Shown one piece after another: positions 8,644 through 21,474 of a DNA stretch of 39,115 nucleotides (position 1 is its first letter; each line of letters opens with the position of its first letter). Made by a program: the position numbers and the translations under genes. Below the pieces are notes generated by a model. That model saw only the letters and a list, made by a program, of their open reading frames with translations. It ran no database searches and had not been told where the DNA came from. The DNA comes from a bacterium. Its GTDB lineage: Bacteria > Auribacterota > JABMQX01. The stretch covers positions 1 through 39,115 of the forward strand of contig JAUYEE010000302.1 of the NCBI GenBank assembly GCA_030691545.1, in the 5' to 3' direction.

Positions 8644-10140
8644 TCAGGGCGTCTTGAAGAGCCAGCGTTGTTTGTCGCTGGCGGGATCGAACTTGGCAAG
8701 CGTCGCGAAACTGCTGCCGACGGCCGAAAGCGCCAGCGAATCCTTGGAATTCGGGACCGCCTTGGGCATGATGCGCCAGGTGCCGTCGGTAAGCTGATCG
8801 GTGCGCCAGAGTTGTTCAGCCCCGCCGGTGAAGGTGGGCAGGGCAACCAGTTCACCATCCTCGGTTGCAGCCAGCGTGCGGTCGGTTCCGGCGATGGCGA
8901 TCTTGAAATACGGCGAGCCGGGGTAGCCGCCGGCGTTGGCCACAGGCGTGACGGTCCATTTCTGCTGCGCTTGGCACATGTAATTGGCCATGCGGATGTC
9001 AACATTGCCGGCAGGCCAGTTCATTGAGACCTGCGCGACATCTTGCGGCGGAATCACGCCGCCGATGCCGCCGAACATTCCTCCGCCGCCACCGCCGCGT
9101 CGTTCGCCGGGCGCCGCGCCGCGCATTCCCATGCTGCGCCGGCCGCCGACCGGCACCCCCTCCACGGCGAGCTCGAGTGCCGTGCCGGTGCGCACGGATT
9201 CGATTTCATACGTGCCTTCCTTGAGATTGTCGCCGGCGACGGGCCAGCCGTCTTTCCACAGCACCGGGCGGATGTCGAGCACACTGGCGCCGCCCCTGTC
9301 AAGGTCGGCCTCATAGTGGCAGGAGAACTTCTGCACGCCGTCGCCCAGGTCGAGCAGGCCGAAGTGGCCGGGGCCGATGACGCGACCGCCGGAGCCGACG
9401 AAGAGCTTGCCGCCGCCTTTGAGCATTTCGACGCCCATGCTGTCGACGAACGGACCGGTCACTTTCCTGGCGCGGCACACGCGGATGTTGTAGCTGGAGT
9501 CGGCGCCCCGAAGGCAACTGCCGTGGGTGGCCAGCAGGTAATACCAGCCATCATGATAGATCATGACCGACGCTTCGCAATTGATCGCGATGTCCACGGG
9601 CTTGTCGTTCGGGTCGACTCGCTTCCCCGTCTTGGGGTCGAGTTGGACCAGCCGGACGAAGCCGAAATAGGAGCCGTAGGTGAGCCACAGCTTCCCGTCG
9701 GTGGGATCCAGAAAGACTCCCGGATCGATGGCATTGCAGAACTCGACCCCATCGGACGAGGCGACAACGCCGCCTTCCTCCCATTTGTAGTCGGGGGAAT
9801 CAGGGTCGAGGGTCTTGTTCCATATCATGTTGACGGCGGCTTTGGGCTGCGCCCCGATGTTCGCGGCAACATACAAGTAGTAGCGGTCGCCGAGGTGAAT
9901 GATGTCGGGGGCCATTCCGCGACGCGCGGGCGTGACCCCGCGACGCCAGGTCCAGCCGTCGTCGGAGACCAGGCAGGAACCGCCGGTGCCGTAGGTGTAG
10001 AATTCGCCGTTGCATTGGACGATCGTGGAGGGGTCGTGAATTTGGACCTGGCCGTCAAGGGCGAACACGGGCGAAGCCCAAATAGCGGCGAGGATTGCCA
10101 ACGTGCAAGTCACAGGTGCGGTCGATTGTCGGGTCTTCAT
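8644..10140 (-). CDS. Secreted GH43 enzyme with C-terminal ricin-type (CBM13-like) domain
   Basis: A 498-residue secreted enzyme, probably an endo-arabinanase or arabinofuranosidase. The start at 10140 (MKTRQS) follows AAGGAG; the frame remains open to 10251 but without a binding site. A signal peptide covers 1-28. The GH43 propeller shows base D36 (VQIHDPSTI), D139 (CNAIDPGVFLDP) and acid E189 (INCEASVMIYHDGWYYLLATHG), with LWLTYGSYFG typical of arabinanase subfamilies. A run rich in Gly (GERRGGGGGGMFGGIGG, around 395-415) joins it to a trefoil-like domain with Q-x-W repeats (QQKWTV, EQLWRT, KQRWLF), expected to bind sugar. Spacing of 55 and 61 bases to its neighbours supports one operon. 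Substrate linkage is inferred. Confidence 0.9.
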   Translation of the reverse strand: MKTRQSTAPVTCTLAILAAIWASPVFALDGQVQIHDPSTIVQCNGEFYTYGTGGSCLVSDDGWTWRRGVTPARRGMAPDIIHLGDRYYLYVAANIGAQPKAAVNMIWNKTLDPDSPDYKWEEGGVVASSDGVEFCNAIDPGVFLDPTDGKLWLTYGSYFGFVRLVQLDPKTGKRVDPNDKPVDIAINCEASVMIYHDGWYYLLATHGSCLRGADSSYNIRVCRARKVTGPFVDSMGVEMLKGGGKLFVGSGGRVIGPGHFGLLDLGDGVQKFSCHYEADLDRGGASVLDIRPVLWKDGWPVAGDNLKEGTYEIESVRTGTALELAVEGVPVGGRRSMGMRGAAPGERRGGGGGGMFGGIGGVIPPQDVAQVSMNWPAGNVDIRMANYMCQAQQKWTVTPVANAGGYPGSPYFKIAIAGTDRTLAATEDGELVALPTFTGGAEQLWRTDQLTDGTWRIMPKAVPNSKDSLALSAVGSSFATLAKFDPASDKQRWLFKTP

Positions 10141-10195
10141 GGCAACTCCTTCCAATAAGCACATTCTGTCATATCGCATGATCGCGTCGATCCGC

Positions 10196-11791
10196 TTAGC
10201 GTATGCCCGGCGTCGGTTGAGCAGCGGGCAGAGACTCCGCCGGCTTGCCAAAGCCGGTGAACTCGATAATCCCCAGTGGGGTGGTCCGGGGCCAGTTCGT
10301 CATGGTCAGCCGAACAAAGTGGCACTTCACCGGGGGTATTTCTTCAAAAATCGTATTGCGCGAGATGGCGTTCTTTGTCTGGTCGAGGGCCGTTGCGTAC
10401 GTCTGCCCATCCAATGACACTTCGATCTTATATTGATACGCGTTGGTCCGAGGCGGTTCAGGAGCCGTGGCCGTTGCAGGCGCGCTCTCTGCCGCCAGCC
10501 CGGCAGCCCGCGTGCCGCCGGAGCCTTGTCCTCCACGACCGCGTCCACCGCTGAAGCCGCGCCCGCCGTTGAACATCAGGCGGACGGAGTCGATCGTGAA
10601 CAACTGCACCGCATCAAAGCGGGTCGCGGGGGAAAGCTCGATTGTCAGGGTCGGTTGGGCATCGGTCGTGGCGGGCTCCCACCAGGTGCCGCTGGAGTTG
10701 TCCACGGCATAGGCGGCGTCGCGCCCCGGCTGCTGCGAGGAGAATCGCGAAAGTGCGTTCATCGCGCGCATCTTGTTGATGGTCAGTGGGATCGAGCCGC
10801 TGTCGCCTTGGGTGGGGTCCTTGACTGCGTTTGGAGCCCATTGCGGCGTATCGGTGACCTTCACCGCCATGTTACCGTCTTGATCGAAGGTGATACGATC
10901 CATTCCGATGCGTCGTCCGCCGGGCGGGTTCGAGAGGACGACGGTGTAGAATTTCCACAGATTCCCATCGGGTCCCTCGACGATGCAGCCATGCCCGGGA
11001 CCGGTGACGAGGCCATCGGTCCTGCGCGTCAATGGGTTGTTGGAGGCATAAGTGAACGGGCCCAGCGGCGACTTCGCGGTGTAGTATCCCGTGGCATAGG
11101 TTTTCCACTGAGTCCCAGAGGCTGAGTATTCCAGATAGTATGTGCCGTTGTATTTTTGAAGCCAGGGGCCTTCGATCCACGCCACATCCGTGTACTCGTT
11201 CATCTCGCCGTAACGTTCCCAAACGTGGTCCTTGTTGAATGCGAAGAGATGCTTGGGCGGGCCGGCGAATTGCGTAAGGTCGTTGGGGTCGAGCGGCGCG
11301 ACGAAGATGCCGTCAATCCCGCGGCCGGGGTAATAAAGATACGGCTTGTTGTCGTCGTCGATGTAGATGTCCATGTCGAAGGGACCGCGCCATCCACCGG
11401 CAGCATTGGGCGGGCTCTTCCATTGTCCGATGCTGGTAAAGGGGCCCAGGGGGCTGTCGGCTTTGAAGAGCGGGCCGCTGTTGCCGCACATATAGAAGCT
11501 GCCGTTGTATTTGACGACGTGCGGTGCGACAGGGACATTGGCGACGCGCTGGAAGGACAAGTTGAGCAAATCGTCCGAAATCCATGCGCCGCCGCCAGTG
11601 CAGTACATGTAGTACTTCCCTTGCTCACGGATAACCGTCACATCCCCGCCCGCATTGCCGCCTGGCGCGGTAACCATCGGCAGGGGGTTGCAATAGCGTG
11701 CTTTCTTACCGATCTCCGGGTCCGCCGCGCGGGCGGACGAGACGCCCAGGGTGGCGAAAAGGAACAGAGCAGCGAGGGATATGCGGTTCAT
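10196..11791 (-). CDS. Secreted GH43 enzyme with C-terminal F5/8-type (discoidin, CBM32-like) domain
   Basis: A 531-residue exported enzyme: signal peptide 1-22 (ending SARAADP), GH43 propeller about 35-320, and an F5/8 type C-like sandwich from about 340 to 515 (AMNALSRFSSQQPGRDAAYAVDNSSGTWWEP; FVRLTMTNWPRTTPLGIIEF). Candidate catalytic residues are D50 (GGDVTVI), D141 (FDMDIYIDDDNKPYLYY) and E207 (AWIEGPWLQKYNGTYYLEYS). The F5/8 domain is split by a Gly/Arg-rich loop (GGRGFSGGRGRGGQGSGG) followed by an Ala/Pro-rich stretch, around residues 415-450. AAGGAG precedes the ATG with the same spacing as the next gene. Probably an arabinofuranosidase or galactosidase-type GH43; the substrate is not determinable here. 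Confidence 0.88.
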   Translation of the reverse strand: MNRISLAALFLFATLGVSSARAADPEIGKKARYCNPLPMVTAPGGNAGGDVTVIREQGKYYMYCTGGGAWISDDLLNLSFQRVANVPVAPHVVKYNGSFYMCGNSGPLFKADSPLGPFTSIGQWKSPPNAAGGWRGPFDMDIYIDDDNKPYLYYPGRGIDGIFVAPLDPNDLTQFAGPPKHLFAFNKDHVWERYGEMNEYTDVAWIEGPWLQKYNGTYYLEYSASGTQWKTYATGYYTAKSPLGPFTYASNNPLTRRTDGLVTGPGHGCIVEGPDGNLWKFYTVVLSNPPGGRRIGMDRITFDQDGNMAVKVTDTPQWAPNAVKDPTQGDSGSIPLTINKMRAMNALSRFSSQQPGRDAAYAVDNSSGTWWEPATTDAQPTLTIELSPATRFDAVQLFTIDSVRLMFNGGRGFSGGRGRGGQGSGGTRAAGLAAESAPATATAPEPPRTNAYQYKIEVSLDGQTYATALDQTKNAISRNTIFEEIPPVKCHFVRLTMTNWPRTTPLGIIEFTGFGKPAESLPAAQPTPGIR

Positions 11792-11908
11792 GGCAACTCC
11801 TTGCGAAAACTGACTCGATGACGACCGCGACTCATTCGACCGCCTTCCATTTGAAACACGCGCCGTCCTTGCGGTCCTCTTATCAGGTGCTCTCCAATTC
11901 GCTCTGGC

Positions 11909-12040
11909 TCAGTTTTTCGTGGCCGGGCCATTCGGCTCAACAATAATTCGGCGATAGCTGGTAAGCTTATGGGTTCCGTCATCCGTCACTTCACAGATTA
12001 CATGAAGTTCTTTCCGGCAAGAATAATCGTCAGGGATCGA
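11909..12040 (-). pseudogene. Orphan C-terminal coding remnant, DUF1593-like
   Basis: Directly after the GH10 stop codon, and in the same frame, about 42 codons read as protein: IPDDYSCRKELHVICEVTDD, then GTHKLTSYRRIIVEPN, ending in TGA at 11909. The pattern EVTDDGT..LTSYRR(I/V)I resembles the C-terminal beta strand pair of secreted DUF1593 (nucleoside-hydrolase-like) proteins found in similar polysaccharide loci. No upstream part of such a gene remains. I read it as the tail of a deleted gene. Family naming is from memory and tentative. Confidence 0.45.
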
Positions 12041-12046
12041 GTGCGT

Positions 12047-13165
12047 TTATCGGCTCTCCCGGGCGGCCCTGACCACGGCGAAGAACGCCTCTTTGGGTTG
12101 GCCGCTGCGATCGAACAGCAGGGGAGACCCGCCGATCCAGGACGCGCCATCATACACGCCCCAGAACGTGACGCGGGTGATGTCCTTCTTGTGCTTGAGC
12201 AGCACAGAGAGAATCTCCGCATACTTCTCCGCGAGCTTCTTCTGTGTCTCCGCGCTCGCGGCGTCCGAGTCGCTCGTGCTGGCCCGGCTGACCCGGCTGA
12301 TATCGGCGCCGCGATACCCGCGACTCTGCGTGCGGATGTCCAACTCGGTGACCATCACCTTGACGCCGGTAGCCGCCAGACTCGTGATGGCGTACTCAAG
12401 ACCCTCGACGCTGGGGTGTGTCAGCGAACCGTGCAGTTGGATGCCGACCGCAGCGATGCGGATACCCTTGGATTTCAGATGCTTCACAAGCGCGACCGCC
12501 CCATCGCACTTGGCCTTTGACGACTCGAGACTGTAGTCATTGTAGTACAGCTCCGCATTAGGGTCGGCCTCGTGAGCCCACCGGAAGGCGTGCTCGATGT
12601 AGTCGTACCGCTTGTCCTCGGAGCCTTCGCCGATGATCCGCAGCCATGGCGTATTTCGCAGCGTGCCATCTTCGTTGAGGGCTTCATTTACTACGTCCCA
12701 ACCCTTGATACGGCCTTTGTAGCGGCCGACCACGGTCGTGATGTGGTCTTTCATGCGAGTCAGGAGGACGTCTCGTGTCAGGTCGTTTCCCGAATCATCG
12801 CGAAACACCCACCGCGGAACTTGGTTGTGCCAAACGAGGCAATGACCGATAATGGCCATCCGGTTCTTCTCGCAGTAGGCCACATAGCTGTCGGCCGGCT
12901 CCCAATTGTACTGGTCTGGCCACGGATGGATCCGTTGCCACTTCAGATCGTTCTCGGCAGTGGCCGTGTTGAAGTGCTTCTCGACGATGGCTGCCGCGAG
13001 GGAGTCCCGCCCTGTCACCACTCTTCCATTCAACGCGCCGCCAATCAGGAAGTGGTTCTTGAGTACGTCTTTCAGAGTGGGGACATCCTGCTCAGCCATG
13101 CACGAAACCGCGCCAACCAAGAAGCCCACCAATGTCACGATCGTGATTGCTTGTCTTGTTTTCAT
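12047..13165 (-). CDS. GH10 endo-1,4-beta-xylanase (probable lipoprotein)
   Basis: A 372-residue endo-xylanase that cuts the xylan backbone. The start at 13165 (MKTRQAITIV) is preceded by GGGAG; an upstream in-frame ATG at 13198 lacks a binding site. The signal segment ends in GAVSC, an acceptable lipobox with Cys22, so the enzyme may be anchored to the outer membrane. The TIM barrel has the GH10 acid/base E161 (GWDVVNEALNEDG) and nucleophile E274 (VMVTELDIR), and the conserved substrate residues in TAENDLKW, GHCLVWHNQ and FWGVYDGASWIGG. It is a compact single-domain enzyme without binding modules. It lies 77 bases after the 1647-residue protein gene and is transcribed with it. Confidence 0.96.
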   Translation of the reverse strand: MKTRQAITIVTLVGFLVGAVSCMAEQDVPTLKDVLKNHFLIGGALNGRVVTGRDSLAAAIVEKHFNTATAENDLKWQRIHPWPDQYNWEPADSYVAYCEKNRMAIIGHCLVWHNQVPRWVFRDDSGNDLTRDVLLTRMKDHITTVVGRYKGRIKGWDVVNEALNEDGTLRNTPWLRIIGEGSEDKRYDYIEHAFRWAHEADPNAELYYNDYSLESSKAKCDGAVALVKHLKSKGIRIAAVGIQLHGSLTHPSVEGLEYAITSLAATGVKVMVTELDIRTQSRGYRGADISRVSRASTSDSDAASAETQKKLAEKYAEILSVLLKHKKDITRVTFWGVYDGASWIGGSPLLFDRSGQPKEAFFAVVRAARESR

Positions 13166-13242
13166 TGCCCGCTCCCGAAGTCTCATGAGAAACTCCAAAT
13201 GATTTGTGGCATCCTACGCACCATCTTCGCGTTTCTCTGCAA

Positions 13243-18268
<5,026 letters not shown>

Positions 18269-18282
18269 ATGGTCATCAACTA
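18269..18282 (+). repeat. IS630 terminal inverted repeat (transposase 3' side)
   Basis: ATGGTCATCAACTA, the exact reverse complement of 19367-19380. It abuts the truncated LamG coding tail. Confidence 0.85.
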
Positions 18283-18283
18283 A

Positions 18284-18850
18284 TTAAGTGGACAAGCCAA
18301 CGTACTGGAGGAGGTCCTCCGATCCTTCGGACAGCGCGTTCAGTTCTGCCATGACCTGGCCCCGAAACTCCCGGAAGTCGTCGCACCAGGGATGCGCGTG
18401 GCTCACTCGCTGCCTCGTCCAGCGCCACAGCTTCTCCGCGGGGTTCAACCAGGAAGCATAAGTCGGCAGGGGCACAACCTTCAACCGGGGATGCCTCGCA
18501 AGGGCATCCTGCACGGTGGGGTGGATGTGGTTGGGCCAGTTGTCCCACACCAAGTAGATCGTGTCGGCATCCGGGTAGAGGTCGGGCAGGCCTGACACGC
18601 TCCGGGCCAATCGCTTGACCGTGACCGAACTCATGTCTTCGGCGTGCACGGCGCCGGCGACGGCGTTGAGATACCCAATGACTCTCATCCGCGTATTGCT
18701 GCGGTGCGAGTACCGCATGTAGGGTTGACGACGCCCCAGAGGCGCCCACAGGCACGCTTGGCTCGGTTGCCGATAGAACGTGCCCTCATCTTGAAACAAC
18801 AACACACACCTCTCCTTGTTCTCCCTGGCTTCCTTCATGGCCGCGTCCAA
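18284..18850 (-). CDS. IS630 transposase, second frame (DDE catalytic part)
   Basis: About 188 codons carrying the catalytic core: first Asp in VLLFQDEGTFYR, second Asp in YLVWDNWPNHIH, and Glu in YASWLNPAEKLWRW, the spacing expected for the DDE domain of IS630/Tc1-type enzymes. It lies in the -1 frame relative to the first part and overlaps it by 16 bases. A TTG at 18850 is the only start-like codon near its beginning, so it is probably made as a C-terminal extension of the first frame rather than alone. Confidence 0.88.
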   Translation of the reverse strand: MDAAMKEARENKERCVLLFQDEGTFYRQPSQACLWAPLGRRQPYMRYSHRSNTRMRVIGYLNAVAGAVHAEDMSSVTVKRLARSVSGLPDLYPDADTIYLVWDNWPNHIHPTVQDALARHPRLKVVPLPTYASWLNPAEKLWRWTRQRVSHAHPWCDDFREFRGQVMAELNALSEGSEDLLQYVGLST

Positions 18851-19311
18851 AGCCCTTTTTTTTCCTCGTACTGCGGATCGGGGCTATGGATGTGGGGTTG
18901 CCCTCGCTTGTAACGGTACCCCGCCCGGATCAAGGCCTTTTCAACCCCGTACGGGGTGAACCCCTTCAGGGAGGGCACCACGTCAGCCAGGCTCTTCAGG
19001 GTCCAACGCGTCCGCTGCACCCCAAACCTGCGGGGCGACTGCCTCAGATACCGTTCGATCTCCTCTGGGTTCGCTTTCGCCTTGCGTCCCCGCCCCTGCC
19101 GAACCCGAAGACCTTCCACCCCCTCCTCCCCGTAGCGCCCCTGCCATGCGTAGATCGTTTGCCGCGACACCCGGAAAAACTCCGCCAGATCGCTCACCGA
19201 GCGCCCTTGCGCCAGATTCAGCAGCACCAACGCTTTCCTTCGCATGTAGGCCGGTTGACCGCACTTCCCCACCCCCTCCAATTCTGTCCATTGCTGCTGG
19301 GAAAGCTCCAT
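18835..19311 (-). CDS. IS630 transposase, first frame (helix-turn-helix DNA-binding part)
   Basis: This 158-codon frame starts at 19311 after a near-perfect Shine-Dalgarno sequence (AAAGGAGGT). It contains an N-terminal helix-turn-helix (RSVSDLAEFFRVSRQTIYAWQ) and a second winged-helix-like region (LADVVPSLKGFTPYGVEKAL), as in the N-terminal part of IS630 transposases. It ends shortly after a run of eight A residues. Joined to the downstream frame by a -1 shift, it would give a protein of about 342 residues, the normal full length. Confidence 0.88.
   Translation of the reverse strand: MELSQQQWTELEGVGKCGQPAYMRRKALVLLNLAQGRSVSDLAEFFRVSRQTIYAWQGRYGEEGVEGLRVRQGRGRKAKANPEEIERYLRQSPRRFGVQRTRWTLKSLADVVPSLKGFTPYGVEKALIRAGYRYKRGQPHIHSPDPQYEEKKGLWTRP
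18856..18863 (-). other. Probable programmed -1 frameshift site of the IS630 transposase
   Basis: On the coding strand, eight consecutive A residues are read as GAA AAA AAA GGG in the first frame. An A-AAA-AAA heptamer allows tandem -1 slippage, and the -1 frame leads exactly into the DDE part. Several IS630 members are known to use such A-rich slippery sites. A simple inactivating mutation is the alternative. Confidence 0.7.
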
Positions 19312-19366
19312 CTTCCACCTCCTTTCCCAGTAGTCTACCTCGCCCTAAACACTTTGTCAAGGTAAA

Positions 19367-19380
19367 TAGTTGATGACCAT
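19367..19380 (-). repeat. IS630 terminal inverted repeat (transposase 5' side)
   Basis: Reverse complement of 18269-18282. It marks the right edge of the element, 56 bases upstream of the transposase start codon. Confidence 0.85.
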
Positions 19381-19401
19381 AAGCCCGTGTCTGAGGGTGG
19401 G

Positions 19402-19419
19402 TGCCGGCTGAAGCCCGGC
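19402..19419. repeat. 18-bp hairpin repeat, copy 1
   Basis: TGCCGGCTGAAGCCCGGC is the exact reverse complement of 24662-24679. It forms a small GC-rich hairpin and appears to be one unit of a dispersed palindromic repeat family of this genome. Confidence 0.6.
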
Positions 19420-19546
19420 GGGGCGGATTGGGCGCGAGGCGGCGAAAACATCGAGACAGCGCGAGATGAGTTTGCGCGTCCCGGAACGGAGCACTCAAAC
19501 GTAGCCGTACCCTTAGATGCAGTCACCCTTAAAACAACCCGATTTC

Positions 19547-19575
19547 TTGACAAGCTCCGGCCAGTGCATTAACCT
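19547..19575 (+). promoter_or_regulatory. Possible promoter of the glycine cleavage operon
   Basis: A perfect TTGACA (19547-19552) is followed after 17 bases by TAACCT (19570-19575), only three of six -10 matches. The position, about 25-30 bases ahead of the gcvT start codon, is right. The rest of 19381-19606 holds no gene. No glycine riboswitch core was recognised. Confidence 0.4.
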
Positions 19576-19606
19576 ACCGCAAACATTTCTTGAGGCATAC
19601 TCGCAA

Positions 19607-20737
19607 ATGAGCCAGGACAAGAATTTTCTTCACAGCCCAGTGGACGCGTTTCACCGCACTCACGGCGCCCGAATGACTGAGTTCGCCGGTTGGGAGATGC
19701 CCCTCCAGTTCTCCGGCATTGTTGACGAGCACCTCGCTGTCAGACATGCTGCCGGGCTCTTTGACATCACGCACATGGGGCAGATTGAGGTCACGGGGGA
19801 AAGTGCCTTCGATGACCTTCAGCGAATCGTCACCAAGGACCTGTCTAAGGTTGAAGCCAGCAGGGCGGTCTATTCTCTCCTGTGCAATGAGGAGGGGGGT
19901 ATCCTCGACGACATCATCGTCTATAAGCGCGGCGAGAGCCGTTTTCTCATCATCGTCAACGGGGTCAACGCCGTAAAGGACTATGAGTGGTTGAGGAAGA
20001 ACTGCGTTAAGGCAACGAAGGTTCACAACCTCACCACGAAACGCTCGCTCTTCGCTGTCCAGGGACCGAAATCGGCTGCGATTGTCAGCCGATTGGTGAG
20101 CGAGCCATTGGCAGGTCTATACTATTTTCATTTTCGAGAAGACACGATGCTCGGGCTCCCGGTGATCCTGGCGCGGACGGGATATACCGGAGAGGATGGT
20201 TTTGAAGTGTCGGTGGATGCGGAGGATGCGCTCGATTTGTGGAACAGTCTCCTCGAGGCCGGAACGCCTCTCGGAATGAAGCTAACGGGCCTCGGCGCCC
20301 GCGACACCCTTCGCCTCGAGATGGCCTATCCTCTTTACGGAATGGAGATTTCGGAGCAGGTCTCTCCTTTTGAAGCCAATCTGGACAAAGCCGTTTCACT
20401 GAAAAAGGGCGATTTCATCGGAAGGGAAGCGATCCTTCGGCGGCGCGACGAATCCAGCCGAACATTGGTGGGCCTCGAGATGCTGGAGATGGCAGTACCC
20501 CGGCACGGTTTTCTCGTGAAATCGTGCGACAGCGTCGTCGGCAGAATCACTTCCGGCACCATGTCGCCATCTCTCGGGCGCGGCATCGCCCTGGCTCTTG
20601 TTCGGAAAGACCACTCGGAAGTCGGGACAATCCTCGACGTGGAGATCAGGGAAAAGAGGCGGTCCGCCATCATTGTCAGGACGCCGTTTTGGAATCCGAG
20701 AGTTTACCTCCGCTCCGCAGTCGCCCCTGGCCGCTGA
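19607..20737 (+). CDS. gcvT: Glycine cleavage T protein, aminomethyltransferase
   Basis: A cytosolic 376-residue protein that transfers the methylene group from the aminomethyl-lipoyl arm of GcvH to tetrahydrofolate, releasing ammonia. The start at 19607 (MSQDKNFLHSPVDAFHRTHGARM) fits the family N-terminus; the frame is open to 19517, but those residues are not family-like. Hallmarks include EFAGWEMPLQF, GLFDITHMGQIEV, the folate-site region ARTGYTGEDGFEV, LGARDTLRLEMAYPLYG, and the C-terminal RITSGTMSPSLGRGIALALV. GAGG lies 11 bases upstream. The last residues (PGR) and the TGA lie within a GC-rich ~84-bp repeat, so the natural C-terminus has been slightly altered. It is followed by 353 bp of repeats before gcvH. 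Confidence 0.95.
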   Translation: MSQDKNFLHSPVDAFHRTHGARMTEFAGWEMPLQFSGIVDEHLAVRHAAGLFDITHMGQIEVTGESAFDDLQRIVTKDLSKVEASRAVYSLLCNEEGGILDDIIVYKRGESRFLIIVNGVNAVKDYEWLRKNCVKATKVHNLTTKRSLFAVQGPKSAAIVSRLVSEPLAGLYYFHFREDTMLGLPVILARTGYTGEDGFEVSVDAEDALDLWNSLLEAGTPLGMKLTGLGARDTLRLEMAYPLYGMEISEQVSPFEANLDKAVSLKKGDFIGREAILRRRDESSRTLVGLEMLEMAVPRHGFLVKSCDSVVGRITSGTMSPSLGRGIALALVRKDHSEVGTILDVEIREKRRSAIIVRTPFWNPRVYLRSAVAPGR

Positions 20738-20808
20738 GTGCGGCAGAGCGCGAGTGCGCGCAAGGCTGGCAGGGCCCGTCTCCGGCGCCCGTGCGCGGCC
20801 ACGGGCAG
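20725..20808 (-). repeat. ~84-bp GC-rich repeat, unit 2 (overlaps the gcvT stop)
   Basis: Read on the minus strand it begins CTGCCCGTGGCCGCGCAC and ends GCGGCCAGGG, like the adjacent unit at 20810-20892. The middle is more diverged. Its far end covers the last codons of gcvT and the TGA. Confidence 0.6.
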
Positions 20809-20809
20809 G

Positions 20810-20892
20810 CCCTGGCCGTTCGGGGCGACGCCGCCCAGAAGCGCGCACGAACCGCTCAGCCCACTCCGAGCCTTGTGCGCGGCCACGGGCAG
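20810..20892 (-). repeat. 83-bp GC-rich repeat, unit 1 between gcvT and gcvH
   Basis: This unit aligns without gaps to 22717-22799 inside gcvPA, with about three quarters of positions identical by hand alignment. The 20-mer GTGCGCGGCCACGGGCAGGC occurs at 20791-20810 and again at 20875-20894, exactly 84 bases apart, so the copies are arranged in tandem. A further degenerate partial unit may continue to about 20935. Confidence 0.7.
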
Positions 20893-20961
20893 GCGAGGAG
20901 AAACCGCCCGCAGAAGGCTCCGCGGCACGAACATCCGGTTGATGTCGTGCTGCATCGCGTA

Positions 20962-20981
20962 GCGCAGGCGTCCTCGCCTGC
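20962..20981 (+). repeat. 20-bp palindromic repeat, left copy
   Basis: GCGCAGGCGTCCTCGCCTGC contains a 7-bp stem (GCAGGCG/CGCCTGC, four-base loop) and is inverted, with one mismatch, relative to 21031-21050. The pair surrounds about 50 bases upstream of gcvH and may act as an mRNA-stabilising or REP-like element. Confidence 0.65.
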
Positions 20982-21030
20982 AAATTGAACGTGAGGTTTT
21001 CCCAGGCACGGGGACGTCGCATGACCGGGT

Positions 21031-21050
21031 GCAGGCGGGGACGCCTGCGC
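21031..21050 (-). repeat. 20-bp palindromic repeat, right copy
   Basis: GCAGGCGGGGACGCCTGCGC is the inverted partner of 20962-20981 and a hairpin in its own right. It ends 40 bases before the gcvH start. Confidence 0.65.
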
Positions 21051-21090
21051 TGCGACGTGTCACGGTTGATTGTACAATTGGAGGAGGCGA

Positions 21091-21474
21091 ATGGAATTTC
21101 CGAAAGAGCTGAAGTACACAAAGACCCACGAGTGGGTCCGGATGGCGGATGGGATTGCTGTTGTGGGAATCACCGACTACGCGCAGCAAGAACTGACGGA
21201 CGTTGTGTACATTGAGTTGCCGGAGGTAGGCAAGGAGGTGAAGGCGGGGGGCGAATGTGCGACAGTCGAGTCGGTGAAAGCCGCGGTGGACGTCTATTCA
21301 CCGCTTTCCGGGAAAGTCGTGAAGGTGAATGAGAAACTGAACGACGAGCCGCAGTTGCTCAACTCAGACCCGTACGGCGAGGGATGGGTCTTCGAGGTGG
21401 AGCCAAGCGACGCTTCGGAACTGGCTAAATTGATGGATGCCGATGCATACCGGAGGACGGCGGAGGCAAGCTGA
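21091..21474 (+). CDS. gcvH: Glycine cleavage H protein (lipoyl carrier)
   Basis: A 127-residue carrier that shuttles the aminomethyl intermediate between the P, T and L proteins on a lipoyl-lysine. The start at 21091 follows GGAGGAGGCGA; an ATG seven codons upstream would give an unlikely extension. The lipoylated lysine is K63 in the motif ATVESVKAAVDVYSPLSG; the family N-terminus KYTKTHEWVR and the closing GEGWVFEV are intact. Its TGA is followed at once by the gcvPA ATG (TGAATG), giving tight coupling. Lipoylation enzymes and the L protein are not in this window. Confidence 0.97.
   Translation: MEFPKELKYTKTHEWVRMADGIAVVGITDYAQQELTDVVYIELPEVGKEVKAGGECATVESVKAAVDVYSPLSGKVVKVNEKLNDEPQLLNSDPYGEGWVFEVEPSDASELAKLMDADAYRRTAEAS

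Larger units (their letters stand above)
18269..19380 (-). mobile_element. IS630-family insertion sequence, complete, about 1.1 kb
   Basis: The element is bounded by an identical 14-bp inverted repeat, ATGGTCATCAACTA, at 18269-18282 and, inverted, 19367-19380. Partial similarity continues inward to about 28 bp. Inside lies a DDE transposase in two overlapping frames. IS630 elements normally duplicate a TA target; here TA is present on one side only (left TA, right AA, or the reverse if the end is shifted by one base), and the flanking genes do not match. The element therefore probably took part in a rearrangement after insertion. Its transposase reads toward the hydrolase operon, so outward transcription could help express it. 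Confidence 0.9.

Noticed and set aside
19381..19606. Glycine riboswitch ahead of gcvT
   Set aside because: gcv operons often have one, but the space is short, the -35-like TTGACA is only 55 bases from the start codon, and the conserved aptamer core was not recognised.
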